Below are positions 8,674-17,864 of a DNA stretch of 64,000 bases, piece by piece. The DNA is from Leptospira biflexa serovar Patoc strain 'Patoc 1 (Paris)'. GTDB lineage: Bacteria; Spirochaetota; Leptospiria; Leptospirales; Leptospiraceae. Under the pieces are notes generated by a model. The model searched no databases and was not told the origin of the DNA. It saw nothing but the letters and a program-made list of their open reading frames with translations. Made by a program: the position numbers and the translations under genes. The DNA is taken from NCBI RefSeq assembly GCF_000017685.1, contig NC_010602.1:186001-250000 (forward strand). The letters run 5' to 3'. How positions within the stretch are numbered: position 1 is the first letter of the stretch; each line of letters opens with the position of its first letter.

Positions 8674-10170
8674 CTATGGAGTGGGAGAATTTTGTAAGAA
8701 TGTAGCAGTGGATGCTTGGAAGTTGGCAACAGCTACGTGATGATCGTACAATGCCTTAATTTCACGCACCGCCGCTTCGGCACTTGTTTGTTCCCGAATA
8801 TTCACAAATAAGAGAGTCGAATCCCCTAAGGAAAAACGTTCTCGTTCCATCTCCTCCAATTTACGGGCTAGTTCCACTTCACTTTGAGTGACAGTCACAC
8901 GTTTTGCCGAAGCAATCACTTCTGAGATGGCATCCTGTACTTCTGTTTTGATTTTATCTTTTGAGAATTGGAGTTCTTGGTCAAGTTGTGCGATTCTTGC
9001 TTCTGCCGCTCCAATCATCCCACGAGGCCGCCTCGTTTGGATGGGTACATTGAGAACAAGGGATGCTTCCAGTTCTGGTTTGGCCCTCGTGACAGAACCT
9101 GGTCCAAAGTCTTGTGATCCTGCCACCACGAGATCCACTTGGGGTTTGAGTGAATTGTATCCCATGTCTTGGTCTACGCGTGCCTTTTCCCGTTTGAATT
9201 CGTAGTCTTGGATTTCGGGACGAAACTTCCATGCAATTTTAATGCTTTTGTCGAGTTCCAAACCTTTATAGTCGATGGGTTTTGGAAATCCGATGGGCAA
9301 CCGATCGGTAGAGGGAAGGATCAAATTCCCATCAGCCGCCCGAAGGAATAAGGACAAATCAATTGCGGCTTTTTGCATCTCACGTTCTGCAGAAACAAAT
9401 TGGGATTCCCTTTGTAAAATCGCACGGTCATTTTCTGTGCCTTCCATTTTAGGAATGTCACCTAACTTGATTCGTTGGGTAATTTGTTGTTGTCTACTTT
9501 TTGCTATCTCTAACAGGTCTTTGTTGACGAGAAACTCCTGTCCACTCGCGACCCATTTCCAATACCGTTTGGTGGCTTCTTTGATGACTTCAATTTTTAG
9601 TTTTTGGATGGATAACTCGGCAAGTTTACGATCAATGTCTGCCTTCCGAAGGTCGGCTCTGTTTTTATCAATCTCACGGTTACGCATCAGGGGAACAATC
9701 GCACCAGCTCTCACCTCCCCATAATCATTGGTTTCGCGTTTGCCATCATACACTGGAAATTTCCCACGTCCTATGCGATATCCTGCAAAGAAGGAAGTTC
9801 CTCCGAGTGGAGTTGGTTTTTCAAACACTGTATCTGCAGCATTGTTTGTATAGTAACCTATGGGTTTTGTTGTTCCCATGGATTTGAATTGTAAATCAAA
9901 CGCACCTTCGGCGGCCAAATAATTGTATTCAGTTTCAGTTAATAGTTTCTCTGCTGCAAGAACAAGGGGATAGGATTTTTCTACTGACTTTAAAAGTTCA
10001 GAAAGAGTGAGAACTCCAGGTTGTTGGTTGATATAATCTTGCGAATAGATGTTTGGCCCATGTAAGGATTCGAAAGGGTCTTTTGTTGGATCCGCTTCCA
10101 ATAAAAATGAAAAGAACATTCCGAATGGGCATAAAAGCGCAAATAAAAAAGAATTTAGATGCGATTTCAT
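8674..10170 (-). CDS. TolC-type outer membrane efflux protein
   Basis: A 498-residue TolC family protein with a cleavable signal peptide (residues 1-26, ending near LEADP) and the duplicated helical repeats of the family. TLSELLKSVEKSYPLVLAAEKLL begins the first repeat and IKIAWKFRPEIQDYEFKREKA the second. It forms the trimeric outer membrane channel and periplasmic tunnel of a type I secretion or efflux machine. Its start overlaps the end of the HlyD gene by four bases (ATGA), so the two are translationally coupled and surely partners. Confidence 0.92.
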   Translation of the reverse strand: MKSHLNSFLFALLCPFGMFFSFLLEADPTKDPFESLHGPNIYSQDYINQQPGVLTLSELLKSVEKSYPLVLAAEKLLTETEYNYLAAEGAFDLQFKSMGTTKPIGYYTNNAADTVFEKPTPLGGTSFFAGYRIGRGKFPVYDGKRETNDYGEVRAGAIVPLMRNREIDKNRADLRKADIDRKLAELSIQKLKIEVIKEATKRYWKWVASGQEFLVNKDLLEIAKSRQQQITQRIKLGDIPKMEGTENDRAILQRESQFVSAEREMQKAAIDLSLFLRAADGNLILPSTDRLPIGFPKPIDYKGLELDKSIKIAWKFRPEIQDYEFKREKARVDQDMGYNSLKPQVDLVVAGSQDFGPGSVTRAKPELEASLVLNVPIQTRRPRGMIGAAEARIAQLDQELQFSKDKIKTEVQDAISEVIASAKRVTVTQSEVELARKLEEMERERFSLGDSTLLFVNIREQTSAEAAVREIKALYDHHVAVANFQASTATFLQNSPTP

Positions 10171-11516
10171 TTTCCTTTGTCTCCTCCACCATTCTCATCT
10201 AACAACGATTTCATTTCAGGATCATCCATTGGCAAATTTGGTGGGAAGTCATTGAACCTTCTCCATAATTCATAACCAACACTCACACGATTGAGAAAGA
10301 TCCAACCTTTGGCACGAACCCCTTGTCTCAAGTAACGGCTAGAAGGCCATTGGCGGTCATCTCGGTCAGGGACAACGAGAACACGGAAATTTCCAGATCC
10401 ATTGTCTGTGATGTCAACCAGTTTCACTACCCCACCGAAGGTTCCTACAGCAGTTTCTGGCCAACCACTGATTTGTAAAACAGGGTAACCTTGGAATTGT
10501 AAACGAACCTTTCGTCCTTCGCCAACGAGTGGTATGTCATTGCCTGAGATAAAAAGTTCCACTGCTTTGTCTTCAGCATCCGGTACTAAGATGGCAACTC
10601 CATCCCCTTCCTTTACTTGTTGGGTATCTGGGTTCACGAGGATTCGCATGATGATCCCATCTCTTGGCGCAAAGATTTCTTGGTTTTCTTGTCTCGAAAG
10701 TCGCGCTTCTAATTTGGGTAGGTCTTCTAAGACCCTTGCCACTTCGGATTGAGCGGAAGCAAGGGAAGCCTTGGCATCATTGATGGATGCTTCCGCATCT
10801 TGTTGCACCTTTCCCGTATCACTATTCAACGCACGTTCTTCTTTCACGGCCGCATCGTAGGCTGCTTTGGCTCGGTCAAGGCCTGTCTCAGCATTGGTAT
10901 GGTCCAGTTCCGCTAGTTCCAAAGTTCGTTTGGAAGTGAGTCCTTTTTCCCATAATTGTTTTTGACGGTCTAAATTCAAATTGGCAGTTTTGAGGGCAGC
11001 TTTTGCAGCATCTACTGCCTGTTCGCTGGCTCGCACTCGATCTTTTGCCATCATCCTGCGAGAGTCAGCAGCATTCACCGCACTTCCCATGGAAGAACGT
11101 AAACTTAATATCCTAGAACGAATGTTGTCTTCTCTAGACCTAGCAGCCTCTAATCGTTGTAAGAGGGCATTTTTTTCTTCACGAATCCGGTTGATAAAAT
11201 TAGGATCATTGTCTGAGATATCAATGATCGGATCTCCCTTTTTAACACGTGTCCCTTCGTGGACATGCCATTTGACAACACGTCCACTGATAGGAGACTC
11301 AATCACTTGTTGGCGGTCAAGTGGTGCATAAGCAACCACTCGTCCAAAACCCATCGTAGTTTGTTGCCAAGGCACATAGAGTAAAATGAGAACACTTAAG
11401 AAAAATATTATGGTGAGGATGTAGGCTAAACTTTGTGCAGGAAGTGCTGTTTGCACCAACCGGTAAGAAGGTAGGTTTTTACGAAGTTTCCATTTTGGTG
11501 ACATATTAGTGTTCAT
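10167..11516 (-). CDS. HlyD family membrane fusion (adaptor) protein
   Basis: This 449-residue periplasmic adaptor is anchored by one N-terminal helix (SLAYILTIIFFLSVLILLYVPW). A biotinyl-lipoyl half-motif comes next (VIESPISGRVVKWHVHEGTRV). A long Ala/Glu/Lys-rich alpha-hairpin spans about residues 115-290. The second lipoyl half and beta-barrel follow (IFAPRDGIIMRILV). It links an inner-membrane transporter to the TolC channel. It sits six bases after the frameshifted ABC transporter gene, giving the order ABC-hlyD-tolC. The C-terminal tail is hydrophilic and poorly conserved in type. Confidence 0.92.
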   Translation of the reverse strand: MNTNMSPKWKLRKNLPSYRLVQTALPAQSLAYILTIIFFLSVLILLYVPWQQTTMGFGRVVAYAPLDRQQVIESPISGRVVKWHVHEGTRVKKGDPIIDISDNDPNFINRIREEKNALLQRLEAARSREDNIRSRILSLRSSMGSAVNAADSRRMMAKDRVRASEQAVDAAKAALKTANLNLDRQKQLWEKGLTSKRTLELAELDHTNAETGLDRAKAAYDAAVKEERALNSDTGKVQQDAEASINDAKASLASAQSEVARVLEDLPKLEARLSRQENQEIFAPRDGIIMRILVNPDTQQVKEGDGVAILVPDAEDKAVELFISGNDIPLVGEGRKVRLQFQGYPVLQISGWPETAVGTFGGVVKLVDITDNGSGNFRVLVVPDRDDRQWPSSRYLRQGVRAKGWIFLNRVSVGYELWRRFNDFPPNLPMDDPEMKSLLDENGGGDKGK

Positions 11517-11522
11517 AGTTGT

Positions 11523-13750
11523 TTATGGATTCACCTTTAATGAATGAGAATCATCTTCCAACTTTAAGATTTGGTCCATTTGCCCAAGGATGGTTGGTGA
11601 CTTGGACACAATGAAAACTGTTGATTCTCGATTTTTTTGGAGTAAATGTTTCAAACAAGAATTTAACAAGGGTGGTGGCAATTGGTCAAGGATTCCATCA
11701 ATGAGAATCAGTTTTGGATTTCCGATAAGAGCCCGGGTTAAGGTAAGAACTGCAGATTGTACATTATCAAAAGGATGGCCAAACGTTAACAGCTGTGTGT
11801 GAATACCATGAGGTAAGGATTGGATGGTTTTCCAAAGTCCAAGATTGTCTAAAAGATCACGGATTGTGATGAGAGAAATTTCTTCTCTTCCAACTCGGAT
11901 GTTTTCCAATATAGTGCCTTCAAAAATTTCATTCCCTCTGACAAGAACAGTGTAGGTTTGGATTTGTTCCTTGGACACTTCGTGGATGTTTTGGTGATTG
12001 TATTCCACAATTCCAGAATTTGGTTCCCTAAGGCCACTCAGCAAATCAAGTAAGATATGGGCATCATAAGGTGTGTTAGACGAGACACCGATGGCTTTTC
12101 CTGCTTGCACTTTTAAATTGAACTGAGTGAAAATTTTATGTCCATTGGCAAGGGAATAATCGATTCCCGAAAGTTGGACTTGGATAGGACCTTTCGGAAT
12201 TTCGAAAGGAACTGTTTTTGCCTTTAGTGTAGGCAAATGGAAGACAGAATTGATTTTATCCACAGCCGCAATCAAACTATAAAAACTATCGAGTTGTTTT
12301 CCGAACTTGGATATATCGCTAAGCACCTTTGCGATGACAAGTTCTGCGGCCACCAACTGTCCGATGGTCAATTGTCTATGGATGACAAGATACCCACCAA
12401 TACCAAGAACAATCGCACTGGCTAACGCTTGTATGCCGACAAGTCCAATGATTTGTTTGATATAAACGGAAAAGTATTTTTTACGAGCAAATAAGTAATC
12501 ACGGATAAGGGAATCCGCTTTTTCGATGGCAAAATGAGAACCAAACGTTGAGTGGAATAAGGCTGAATGGCGAGAAATTTCTTCGAGCCATGCTGCTACT
12601 TTGTATTTTTCTTTGGATATTTTAATATAATTTTCTGAAGCTGGTCTACCCAATTGGTAGATCACCAGATACCCTCCTACAAACAAGATGAAGAGAGAGA
12701 AAACAATGAAAATGGGGTGATAAAAGGAAATGAGCACAAATCCGATCACAGTGGTCAAAATTACGGCTAGCCCATCAACTAACAAGGAGTGTATGGACTT
12801 TTGGATGGTCATGGTATCAAAAAACCGATTCACAAGTTCTGGGTTGTGGTGTTTGTCTAAGGCATCTTGGCGGATCCTTGGAAACCGAACGGCAAATTCC
12901 GTTGCGATCCGAACAAAACACGGCGTTGTAAAATTTCCACTACATAAATCTGAATGGTTTGCATAGCACCTGCAAATCCTAGAAAAAATACAACTAACAA
13001 AGTTAAGATGATAACTGGTTGTAATAAAACTCCAAAAGCTACTATGTTAACAAGTGAAGAGGTTGCAACGGGAACAACAAGGGAAAGGATTCCAATTCCT
13101 ATCCCATAAATAAAAACAATCCAAACATCTTTTGATTCAATCCGAATCAAATGGTAAATTTGTTTGATGGCATTCTTTAATGCGGAAGAAGTAGAGTGAA
13201 TTTCCTTTTGAGATGAAAAAGGAAATGTTGGTTCTGCAACAATCCAATCCACTTCATCTTTTGTTGTTTTGATTCCAAATAATTTGAGAAAGTCTTTTTC
13301 GGAAACCCATTCCTCTTCTCCGACGTAATTGTGCAGTGGTCGGATGAGGTATGATGATGCGTGATAACCGATGATTGCATAAATTTCAGGAAGCCCAAGA
13401 TCTTTACTTTTGATTTGGAATAAAAAGGGAGCATCCTTTGTGATATAAGTTCTGATATCCAAAATGGATTTTTGGACAAAGTTGAGTTTGATTTGGTATT
13501 GGTGGGAAGCGGCGATCAAATAATCGAGAAATTCCAATTTTGCTTCATGCGGGAATTTGCTCCGAAGGGAACGAAACCCTTCCATGATCTGACTTGGAAC
13601 AGATTGGATGCTCAATGATTCTGCTAAAAAGTCTAAAATGGACTGTGCGAGGGATTCTCCCCTGGAAAGTCGTATGGGGAGTTCTGTCTCCTTTGCTTTG
13701 AAGAGTTGGTTTCGGAAATGTCGCACCAACGATTGTAATAATTTTAACAT
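11523..13750 (-). pseudogene. HlyB-like ABC transporter (permease plus degenerate ATPase) split by one frameshift
   Basis: Two open frames (12857-13750, and 11523-12833 if a GTG start is assumed) join into one protein of about 740 residues when one base is added in the A-run at 12914-12917 (T-run on the coding strand). The sequence then reads LQRRVFVRIATEFAVRFPRI across the join. The first part has a soluble region of about 200 residues and the first two helices. The second has the remaining helices and an ATPase-like domain. That domain lacks the essential motifs. The Walker A equivalent reads GVSSNTPYD with no Gly-Lys-Ser. The signature position reads FGHPFDNVQ. Walker B is LILIDG with Gly in place of the catalytic Glu. 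The switch His is replaced by Ser (IVSKSP). It belongs with the HlyD and TolC genes downstream. The frameshift may be real or a sequencing error. Confidence 0.8.
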
Positions 13751-13827
13751 GTGAATTTTATTTCGTGCTTTAGACTCCTCTTGACAAAACTTTGTTTTTG
13801 ATTTTCCATCATTCAGCAGAGGTTTCT

Positions 13828-14433
13828 ATGAAAATTTTTTATTCTTTTTTAGCACTATTGATGGTCGGTAGTTTCGGGTCAATTGATGCACAAGAAAATT
13901 GTGTTTTTGAGTATGATCCTTCCCAAACGAGTTTAGAATGGACGGCGTTCAAATTTACAGAAAAAACAGGTGTTAAAGGTAAGTTTGATTCCATTCGAGT
14001 GGTAGGAAAAACAAAAGACAAATCAAAGTTTGGTGTCGCTGAGAAAATCCGATTCCAAATAGACAGTTCGTCCGTCAATTCTGCAAATCCCGATCGAGAT
14101 GCCAAAATTAAAAAGTTTTTCTTTGGATCTGTGAAAGGAAACCAAAAGTTAATGGGAAACTTTTCTGAAATGACAGTTGGAGAAACAGGTACGGCAAAAC
14201 TCAACCTACAATTTGGAAAATCCAAAACATCTGTTCCAGTCAATTTTGTTTGGAAAGAAAATACAGTGGAAGTCACAGGTACTGTGGACGTGGCCTCTCT
14301 TGGTTTGGCACAAGGTTTGGGAAAATTGAATGCAGAGTGTAACGATTTGCATAAAGGTGCAGATGGCGTGAGTAAACTTTGGCCCACAGTTGATGTAAAA
14401 GTCGTGTCTACTTTGAAAAAAACATGTAAATAA
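13828..14433 (+). CDS. YceI family periplasmic protein (first of two in the window)
   Basis: Beginning at the ATG at 13828 (AGAGG ribosome-binding site just upstream), the product has a signal peptide ending near SIDAQ. It then has a YceI-like lipocalin fold: SLEWTAFKFTEKTGVKGKFDSI and the IDSSSVNSANPDRDAKIKKFFF segment, where the family normally has D-x-x-N-x-x-R-D-x-H-L. YceI proteins bind isoprenoid-type lipids or quinones in the periplasm and are often stress-inducible. The paired cysteines near each end (EN-C, AE-C, KT-C) may form disulfides. It diverges from the ABC transporter gene. A TTGACA hexamer at 13781 is a candidate -35 element. Confidence 0.82.
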   Translation: MKIFYSFLALLMVGSFGSIDAQENCVFEYDPSQTSLEWTAFKFTEKTGVKGKFDSIRVVGKTKDKSKFGVAEKIRFQIDSSSVNSANPDRDAKIKKFFFGSVKGNQKLMGNFSEMTVGETGTAKLNLQFGKSKTSVPVNFVWKENTVEVTGTVDVASLGLAQGLGKLNAECNDLHKGADGVSKLWPTVDVKVVSTLKKTCK

Positions 14434-14506
14434 AATGAATTGTTGGCCGACGATTCGCATAACGATGATTAACAAAGAGTAGTTCTTTCAGTAGGAAGGA
14501 AAGTCG

Positions 14507-14896
14507 ATGGAACAAGATATCAAAGCCAATCACAATTCACAATCACCAGAAGATTTGGAAATTTGTAATCTCTTGTATGAAGTGATTTGCGCAAACCTTC
14601 CGAAATCAGAACGCAAAATTTGGCATGCCCATCCTGTTTGGTTTTTGGATGGAAATCCAATTGTTGGGTATAGTAAATTAAAGTCCGGTGTTCGCCTCCT
14701 TTTTTGGAGTGGGCAAAGTTTTGGGGTCGAAGGTCTCACTCCAGAAGGAAGTTTCAAAGCGGCCGATGTTCGTTATACAGATGTGAAACAAATCAAAAAA
14801 AAAGATCTGAAACTTTGGTTATCAAAAGCCAAAAAGATCCAATGGGATTATAAAAACATCGTCAAACGAAAGGGAGTATTGGAACGATTAAAATAA
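14507..14896 (+). CDS. DUF1801 (YdhG-like) domain protein
   Basis: A 129-residue cytoplasmic protein with the DUF1801 pattern: RKIWHAHPVWFLDGNPIVGY, then KSGVRLLFWSGQSF and a terminal helix. The family has a fold related to frataxin or YdhG and no firmly assigned function. A good ribosome-binding site (GGAAGGAAAG) precedes the ATG. It lies 77 bases before the acetyltransferase gene and 73 after the YceI gene, so it may or may not share their transcript. Confidence 0.72.
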   Translation: MEQDIKANHNSQSPEDLEICNLLYEVICANLPKSERKIWHAHPVWFLDGNPIVGYSKLKSGVRLLFWSGQSFGVEGLTPEGSFKAADVRYTDVKQIKKKDLKLWLSKAKKIQWDYKNIVKRKGVLERLK

Positions 14897-14973
14897 TTTT
14901 AATAGGAACTCGTAATCCAATTTAATCGGAAAGGAATGTACCAAGAGAGTTAAGAATTCGATCGAAAGGAAAC

Positions 14974-15420
14974 ATGGAAAACGTAGAAATCAAAAAACTA
15001 ACTTCCTCTGATTTGGAACAATTCCTCGAACTCATTCGGGTATTCGAAGATGTGTTTGAGATGAAAGAGTTTCAAATGCCAAAATCAAATTACTTACAAA
15101 CCCTTTTGGAACGTGATGATTTTTTTGTCTTTGTTTCAGTTTTGGAAGGCAAGGTTGTAGCTGGACTCACCGCCTATTTATTACGACAATACTATTCAGA
15201 AAGGCCACTCGTTTACATTTATGATTTAGCAGTACAATCGCATTTGCAAAGAAAGGGGATTGGTAAATCTCTCATTGCATCGATCAATTCCTATTGCAAA
15301 GAGAAAGGGATGGAAGAGGTCTTTGTCCAAGCGGATTTGGCTGACGACTATGCTTTGGATTTTTATAAAGCAACGGGTGGTCGGCCAGAAGATGTGGTGC
15401 ATTTTTATTATCCACTTTAA
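14974..15420 (+). CDS. AAC(3)-I-like GNAT family N-acetyltransferase
   Basis: This 148-residue GNAT protein matches the aminoglycoside 3-N-acetyltransferase type I group throughout. Examples are DLAVQSHLQRKGIGKSLIASI (the acetyl-CoA pyrophosphate loop R/Q-x-x-G-x-G/A), FVQADLADDYALDFYKATGG, and the terminal EDVVHFYYPL. In characterised members acetyl-CoA is transferred to the 3-amino group of aminoglycosides. Chromosomal relatives may have other amine substrates, so resistance should not be assumed. It has an AAAGGA site before the ATG. Its gene converges on tetR. Confidence 0.8.
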   Translation: MENVEIKKLTSSDLEQFLELIRVFEDVFEMKEFQMPKSNYLQTLLERDDFFVFVSVLEGKVVAGLTAYLLRQYYSERPLVYIYDLAVQSHLQRKGIGKSLIASINSYCKEKGMEEVFVQADLADDYALDFYKATGGRPEDVVHFYYPL

Positions 15421-15513
15421 ATTCAATATCATTGGAAAGATTGGAGCGGATAACGCGGTCAATGTTAGTAAAAGACAAAGATCAACTAACCGATGCGAGG
15501 CGCCCCAATGCAT

Positions 15514-16146
15514 TTAACCGGGAATTTTTAAGGCAGGCATCACCACTTGGTCAATGAGTGCGATAAACAGAGCTTTGTCGGGAGGTTTACGTTCGATAAG
15601 AGCTCGGTAGGTTGCCATGGAGTTTAATACTTTACAAACAAGTTCGACATTTGCCTTTTTAGAAATTTCCCCACGTTCCATGGCCCTTTGGATGAGGGTT
15701 CGGTTCACTTCTGTCCAGGGACCAAAAATTTCCGTAATCCCCTTTTTTTCAATTTCTTCATCTAACCAGAAAGTACCGAGACCTCCGAGTACTCTAAGTT
15801 TTGCATTGGCCTCTTCCATCGAATGGGGTTTGAGGATGGCTAAAAAATCATTGCGAAGCGAACCTGTATCGGGAATTTTTTCGAGTTCTAATTGGTTCCG
15901 ATTCATCCAAATCAAAGCATCTTTGACAAGTTTGACTTTGGACGGCCAACGTCTGTAACAAGCAGCCTTTCCAGTTCCCACTTTGGTCGCAATTTGATCC
16001 ATCGTCATTCCATCAAAGCCTTCTTCGGCTAACATCTCTAAGGTAGCATTCAAAATTAAGGCATCCAGAGAAGGGTCTCGTTTCCTACCCATGACTGGTG
16101 GTTGTGGGGCTTTTTTCGGAACAGTGACTCGTTTTTTCTTTTCCAT
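15514..16146 (-). CDS. TetR/AcrR family transcriptional regulator
   Basis: The 210-residue protein carries an N-terminal TetR helix-turn-helix (ALILNATLEMLAEEGFDGMTMDQIATKVGTGKAACYRRWPSKVKL, in which the recognition helix is KAACYRRW) and a ligand-binding C-terminal half resembling TetR_C_11-type domains. It is divergently transcribed from the SDR gene across a 203-base gap with repeats, so it probably represses that gene and itself. The N-terminus before the HTH is unusually basic and Pro-rich; the Met at residue 19 (16092) is an alternative start. A TATAAT on the minus strand at 16156-16161 would give an almost leaderless transcript. Confidence 0.88.
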   Translation of the reverse strand: MEKKKRVTVPKKAPQPPVMGRKRDPSLDALILNATLEMLAEEGFDGMTMDQIATKVGTGKAACYRRWPSKVKLVKDALIWMNRNQLELEKIPDTGSLRNDFLAILKPHSMEEANAKLRVLGGLGTFWLDEEIEKKGITEIFGPWTEVNRTLIQRAMERGEISKKANVELVCKVLNSMATYRALIERKPPDKALFIALIDQVVMPALKIPG

Positions 16147-16245
16147 TCGATTCTGATTATAACATAAAAAATGATTTTGAAATCAAAGGGAATTATCTTT
16201 TTACCAAATTTTTTTATTGACCAAAGAATTCTTGATTTTCAATGT

Positions 16246-16284
16246 CCAAATACGATACTAACCAGTTCCGATACTATTTGGTTC
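16246..16284. promoter_or_regulatory. Tandem/inverted repeats in the tetR-SDR divergent promoter region
   Basis: Two adjacent 16-base units, CGATACTAACCAGTTC (16253-16268) and CGATACTATTTGGTTC (16269-16284), match at 12 of 16 positions. CCAAATA (16246-16252) and TATTTGG (16275-16281) form a perfect 7-base inverted pair across them. A possible promoter for the SDR gene is TTGATT (16232-16237) with GATACT (16254-16259), which overlaps the first unit. Placement between a TetR gene and its divergent neighbour makes this the natural operator candidate. Confidence 0.45.
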
Positions 16285-16349
16285 CGTAAGTAGGCTCGGG
16301 CCAAATGGAAATCGGGAACATGTTTAGATTTGAGTAGGAGTGTGAAACG

Positions 16350-17117
16350 ATGGATTCAAAGAATATGCGCATTGTCCTTGTTACCGGGGCAAACCAGGGG
16401 ATAGGGTTCCAGGTAGCCAAAGAATTAGCAATGAAAGGAAAGAAAGTGCTCTTAGGGTCTCGCGATAAAAAACGAGGGGAAAAAGCGGCAAAAGAGATTG
16501 GGAATGGATGTGTCGCCATCCATTTGGATGTAACGGATCGAAAGTCGATTCAAGATGCGAGTGAGTTCATCCGACGAGAATATGGTCGACTCGATGTGTT
16601 GGTCAATAATGCAGGTATTTCCAATACCAGGATGCAAAAACTGGGTTTATCCATGCATGAATACATGGCGTCAACTCGGGCAAGCATCGCATCGATTGAT
16701 GAAATGCGCGTTGTTTGGGATACCAATGTGTTTGGCGTACTTACCGTGTACCAGGCGATGTTACCTTTGCTTAGGGAATCTAAAGATGCTCGGATTGTAA
16801 ATGTCTCAAGCACATTAGGATCGCTCAATCTGAATGCAGACCCTAATTCCGATTACAGTTCCTTTTATAGTCCAGTGTATGCGGCATCAAAAACGGCACT
16901 GAATGGAATCACACTTTCCATGATGTTGGAATTGAAAGACACATCGATCAAGGTGAATTTAGTATCGCCAGGTTTTACCAAATCGGCCCTGACTAATTTC
17001 GAAGGGTTTGAGAGCCTTGAAGATGGGGCACGCGAAGTGGTGAGGGTTGCCGAACTTGGACCAGAAGGACCAACTGGTACCTTTACGACTTGGGATAACG
17101 TGTTAGTTCCTTGGTAA
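16350..17117 (+). CDS. Short-chain dehydrogenase/reductase (SDR) family oxidoreductase
   Basis: A classical SDR of 255 residues: VTGANQGIGFQVAKEL is the TGxxxGxG cofactor loop, NNAG appears at about residue 86, the catalytic Ser sits in NVSSTLGSL, and the Tyr-Lys pair is in YAASKTAL. NADP(H) preference is plausible from the Arg-rich loop after strand two (GSRDKKRG). It resembles carbonyl reductase-like SDRs that use small or xenobiotic carbonyls. A GGAG site precedes the ATG. It is probably controlled by the divergent TetR protein. Confidence 0.9.
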   Translation: MDSKNMRIVLVTGANQGIGFQVAKELAMKGKKVLLGSRDKKRGEKAAKEIGNGCVAIHLDVTDRKSIQDASEFIRREYGRLDVLVNNAGISNTRMQKLGLSMHEYMASTRASIASIDEMRVVWDTNVFGVLTVYQAMLPLLRESKDARIVNVSSTLGSLNLNADPNSDYSSFYSPVYAASKTALNGITLSMMLELKDTSIKVNLVSPGFTKSALTNFEGFESLEDGAREVVRVAELGPEGPTGTFTTWDNVLVPW

Positions 17118-17138
17118 TGGACGAGAGAAAATCTAAAA

Positions 17139-17176
17139 TTGAAACTAACGTCAATAATCTAAGACGTTAGTTTCAA
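17139..17176. terminator. Hairpin terminator between SDR and CAP-domain genes
   Basis: TTGAAACTAACGTC and GACGTTAGTTTCAA form a perfect 14-base-pair stem around a 10-base loop. On the minus strand the stem is followed by TTTTAGATTTTC, a T-rich tail that suits termination of the CAP-domain gene. On the plus strand the tail is not T-rich. The site sits between two convergent genes. Confidence 0.75.
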
Positions 17177-17213
17177 AATGGATGACACATGATTCATCAC
17201 AAACTGTTTCATT

Positions 17214-17864
17214 CTATCGGATTGTGGCAAATACATTGGTCCAGTAGTGCGAATAACTCGCGTTAATATTGACACTCTCGCGAGCCGTATAACCAATCCC
17301 TACATGAGTGTAGTTACAATTTTCCATATTTTCTCGGTGTCCAGAGGAATTCCACCACTGGTCAAACGTTCCTTCGGCAGAAGCTACACCTGCTGCAATA
17401 TTTTCACCAGCTCCGACATTCAAACCTTCTGCTCTCACGCGACTACTTGGTGTGGAACCATCTTGGCCAGTATGAGAAAAGAAATTGAACCGAACCATAT
17501 TATCATTGTGTTTTTGTGCGGCAAGGTTCAGTGCTGGGTGTGGTGATGTGGATCCAGAGCATTGGGAAACATTTAAAAACGTTCGTGTGGTTCCATTGGA
17601 AAACGTATAAGAACCATTCCTTCTATAGGTTTCCAAAATTTGATAAAAATCTAATGCTTTGCCTGATAAGGTTCCTGATGAACTAGAGGCAATGGCAACA
17701 ATTCCAAGATAAAGTGACTGGTTCTCTTGATTTTCTTTTTTTTGACTCTCACATTCTGTTTTTAACGTCATGGTATCGATTGGGCAATCGGCTATATTTT
17801 GGATGCAATTGCTTAAAGAGAATAGGAAAATCAGTATAGCGATGAGGTATAAAAATTGCTTCAT
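17214..17864 (-). CDS. CAP/SCP domain lipoprotein (first of two)
   Basis: The 216-residue product starts with a lipoprotein signal ending LFSLSNC (Cys at 20). It then has a CAP (SCP/PR1) domain over about residues 68-214, with HNDNMVRFNFFSHTGQDGSTPSSR, NIAAGVASAEGTFDQWWNSSGHRENM and YTHVGIGY as the usual markers. The conserved His and Glu cavity residues are recognisable (AAQKHN and GENIAAG). Bacterial CAP proteins are secreted or surface-exposed with varied, mostly unproven roles. The final YSHYWTNVFATIR matches the domain end. A second CAP protein is encoded at 36498. Confidence 0.88.
   Translation of the reverse strand: MKQFLYLIAILIFLFSLSNCIQNIADCPIDTMTLKTECESQKKENQENQSLYLGIVAIASSSSGTLSGKALDFYQILETYRRNGSYTFSNGTTRTFLNVSQCSGSTSPHPALNLAAQKHNDNMVRFNFFSHTGQDGSTPSSRVRAEGLNVGAGENIAAGVASAEGTFDQWWNSSGHRENMENCNYTHVGIGYTARESVNINASYSHYWTNVFATIR

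Noticed and set aside
8640..8700. AGTCGT/ACGACT pair around a poly-T tract downstream of tolC
   Set aside because: On the strand that would need to terminate, the tract is A rather than T, so the structure is not a credible terminator.
15421..15513. Possible integron attC-like site after the acetyltransferase gene (GTTAGT ... ACTAAC pairs and GC-rich flank)
   Set aside because: The core order is reversed compared with RYYYAAC...GTTRRRY, the rest of the site does not pair well, and no integrase is nearby. It looks like a weak convergent terminator at most.
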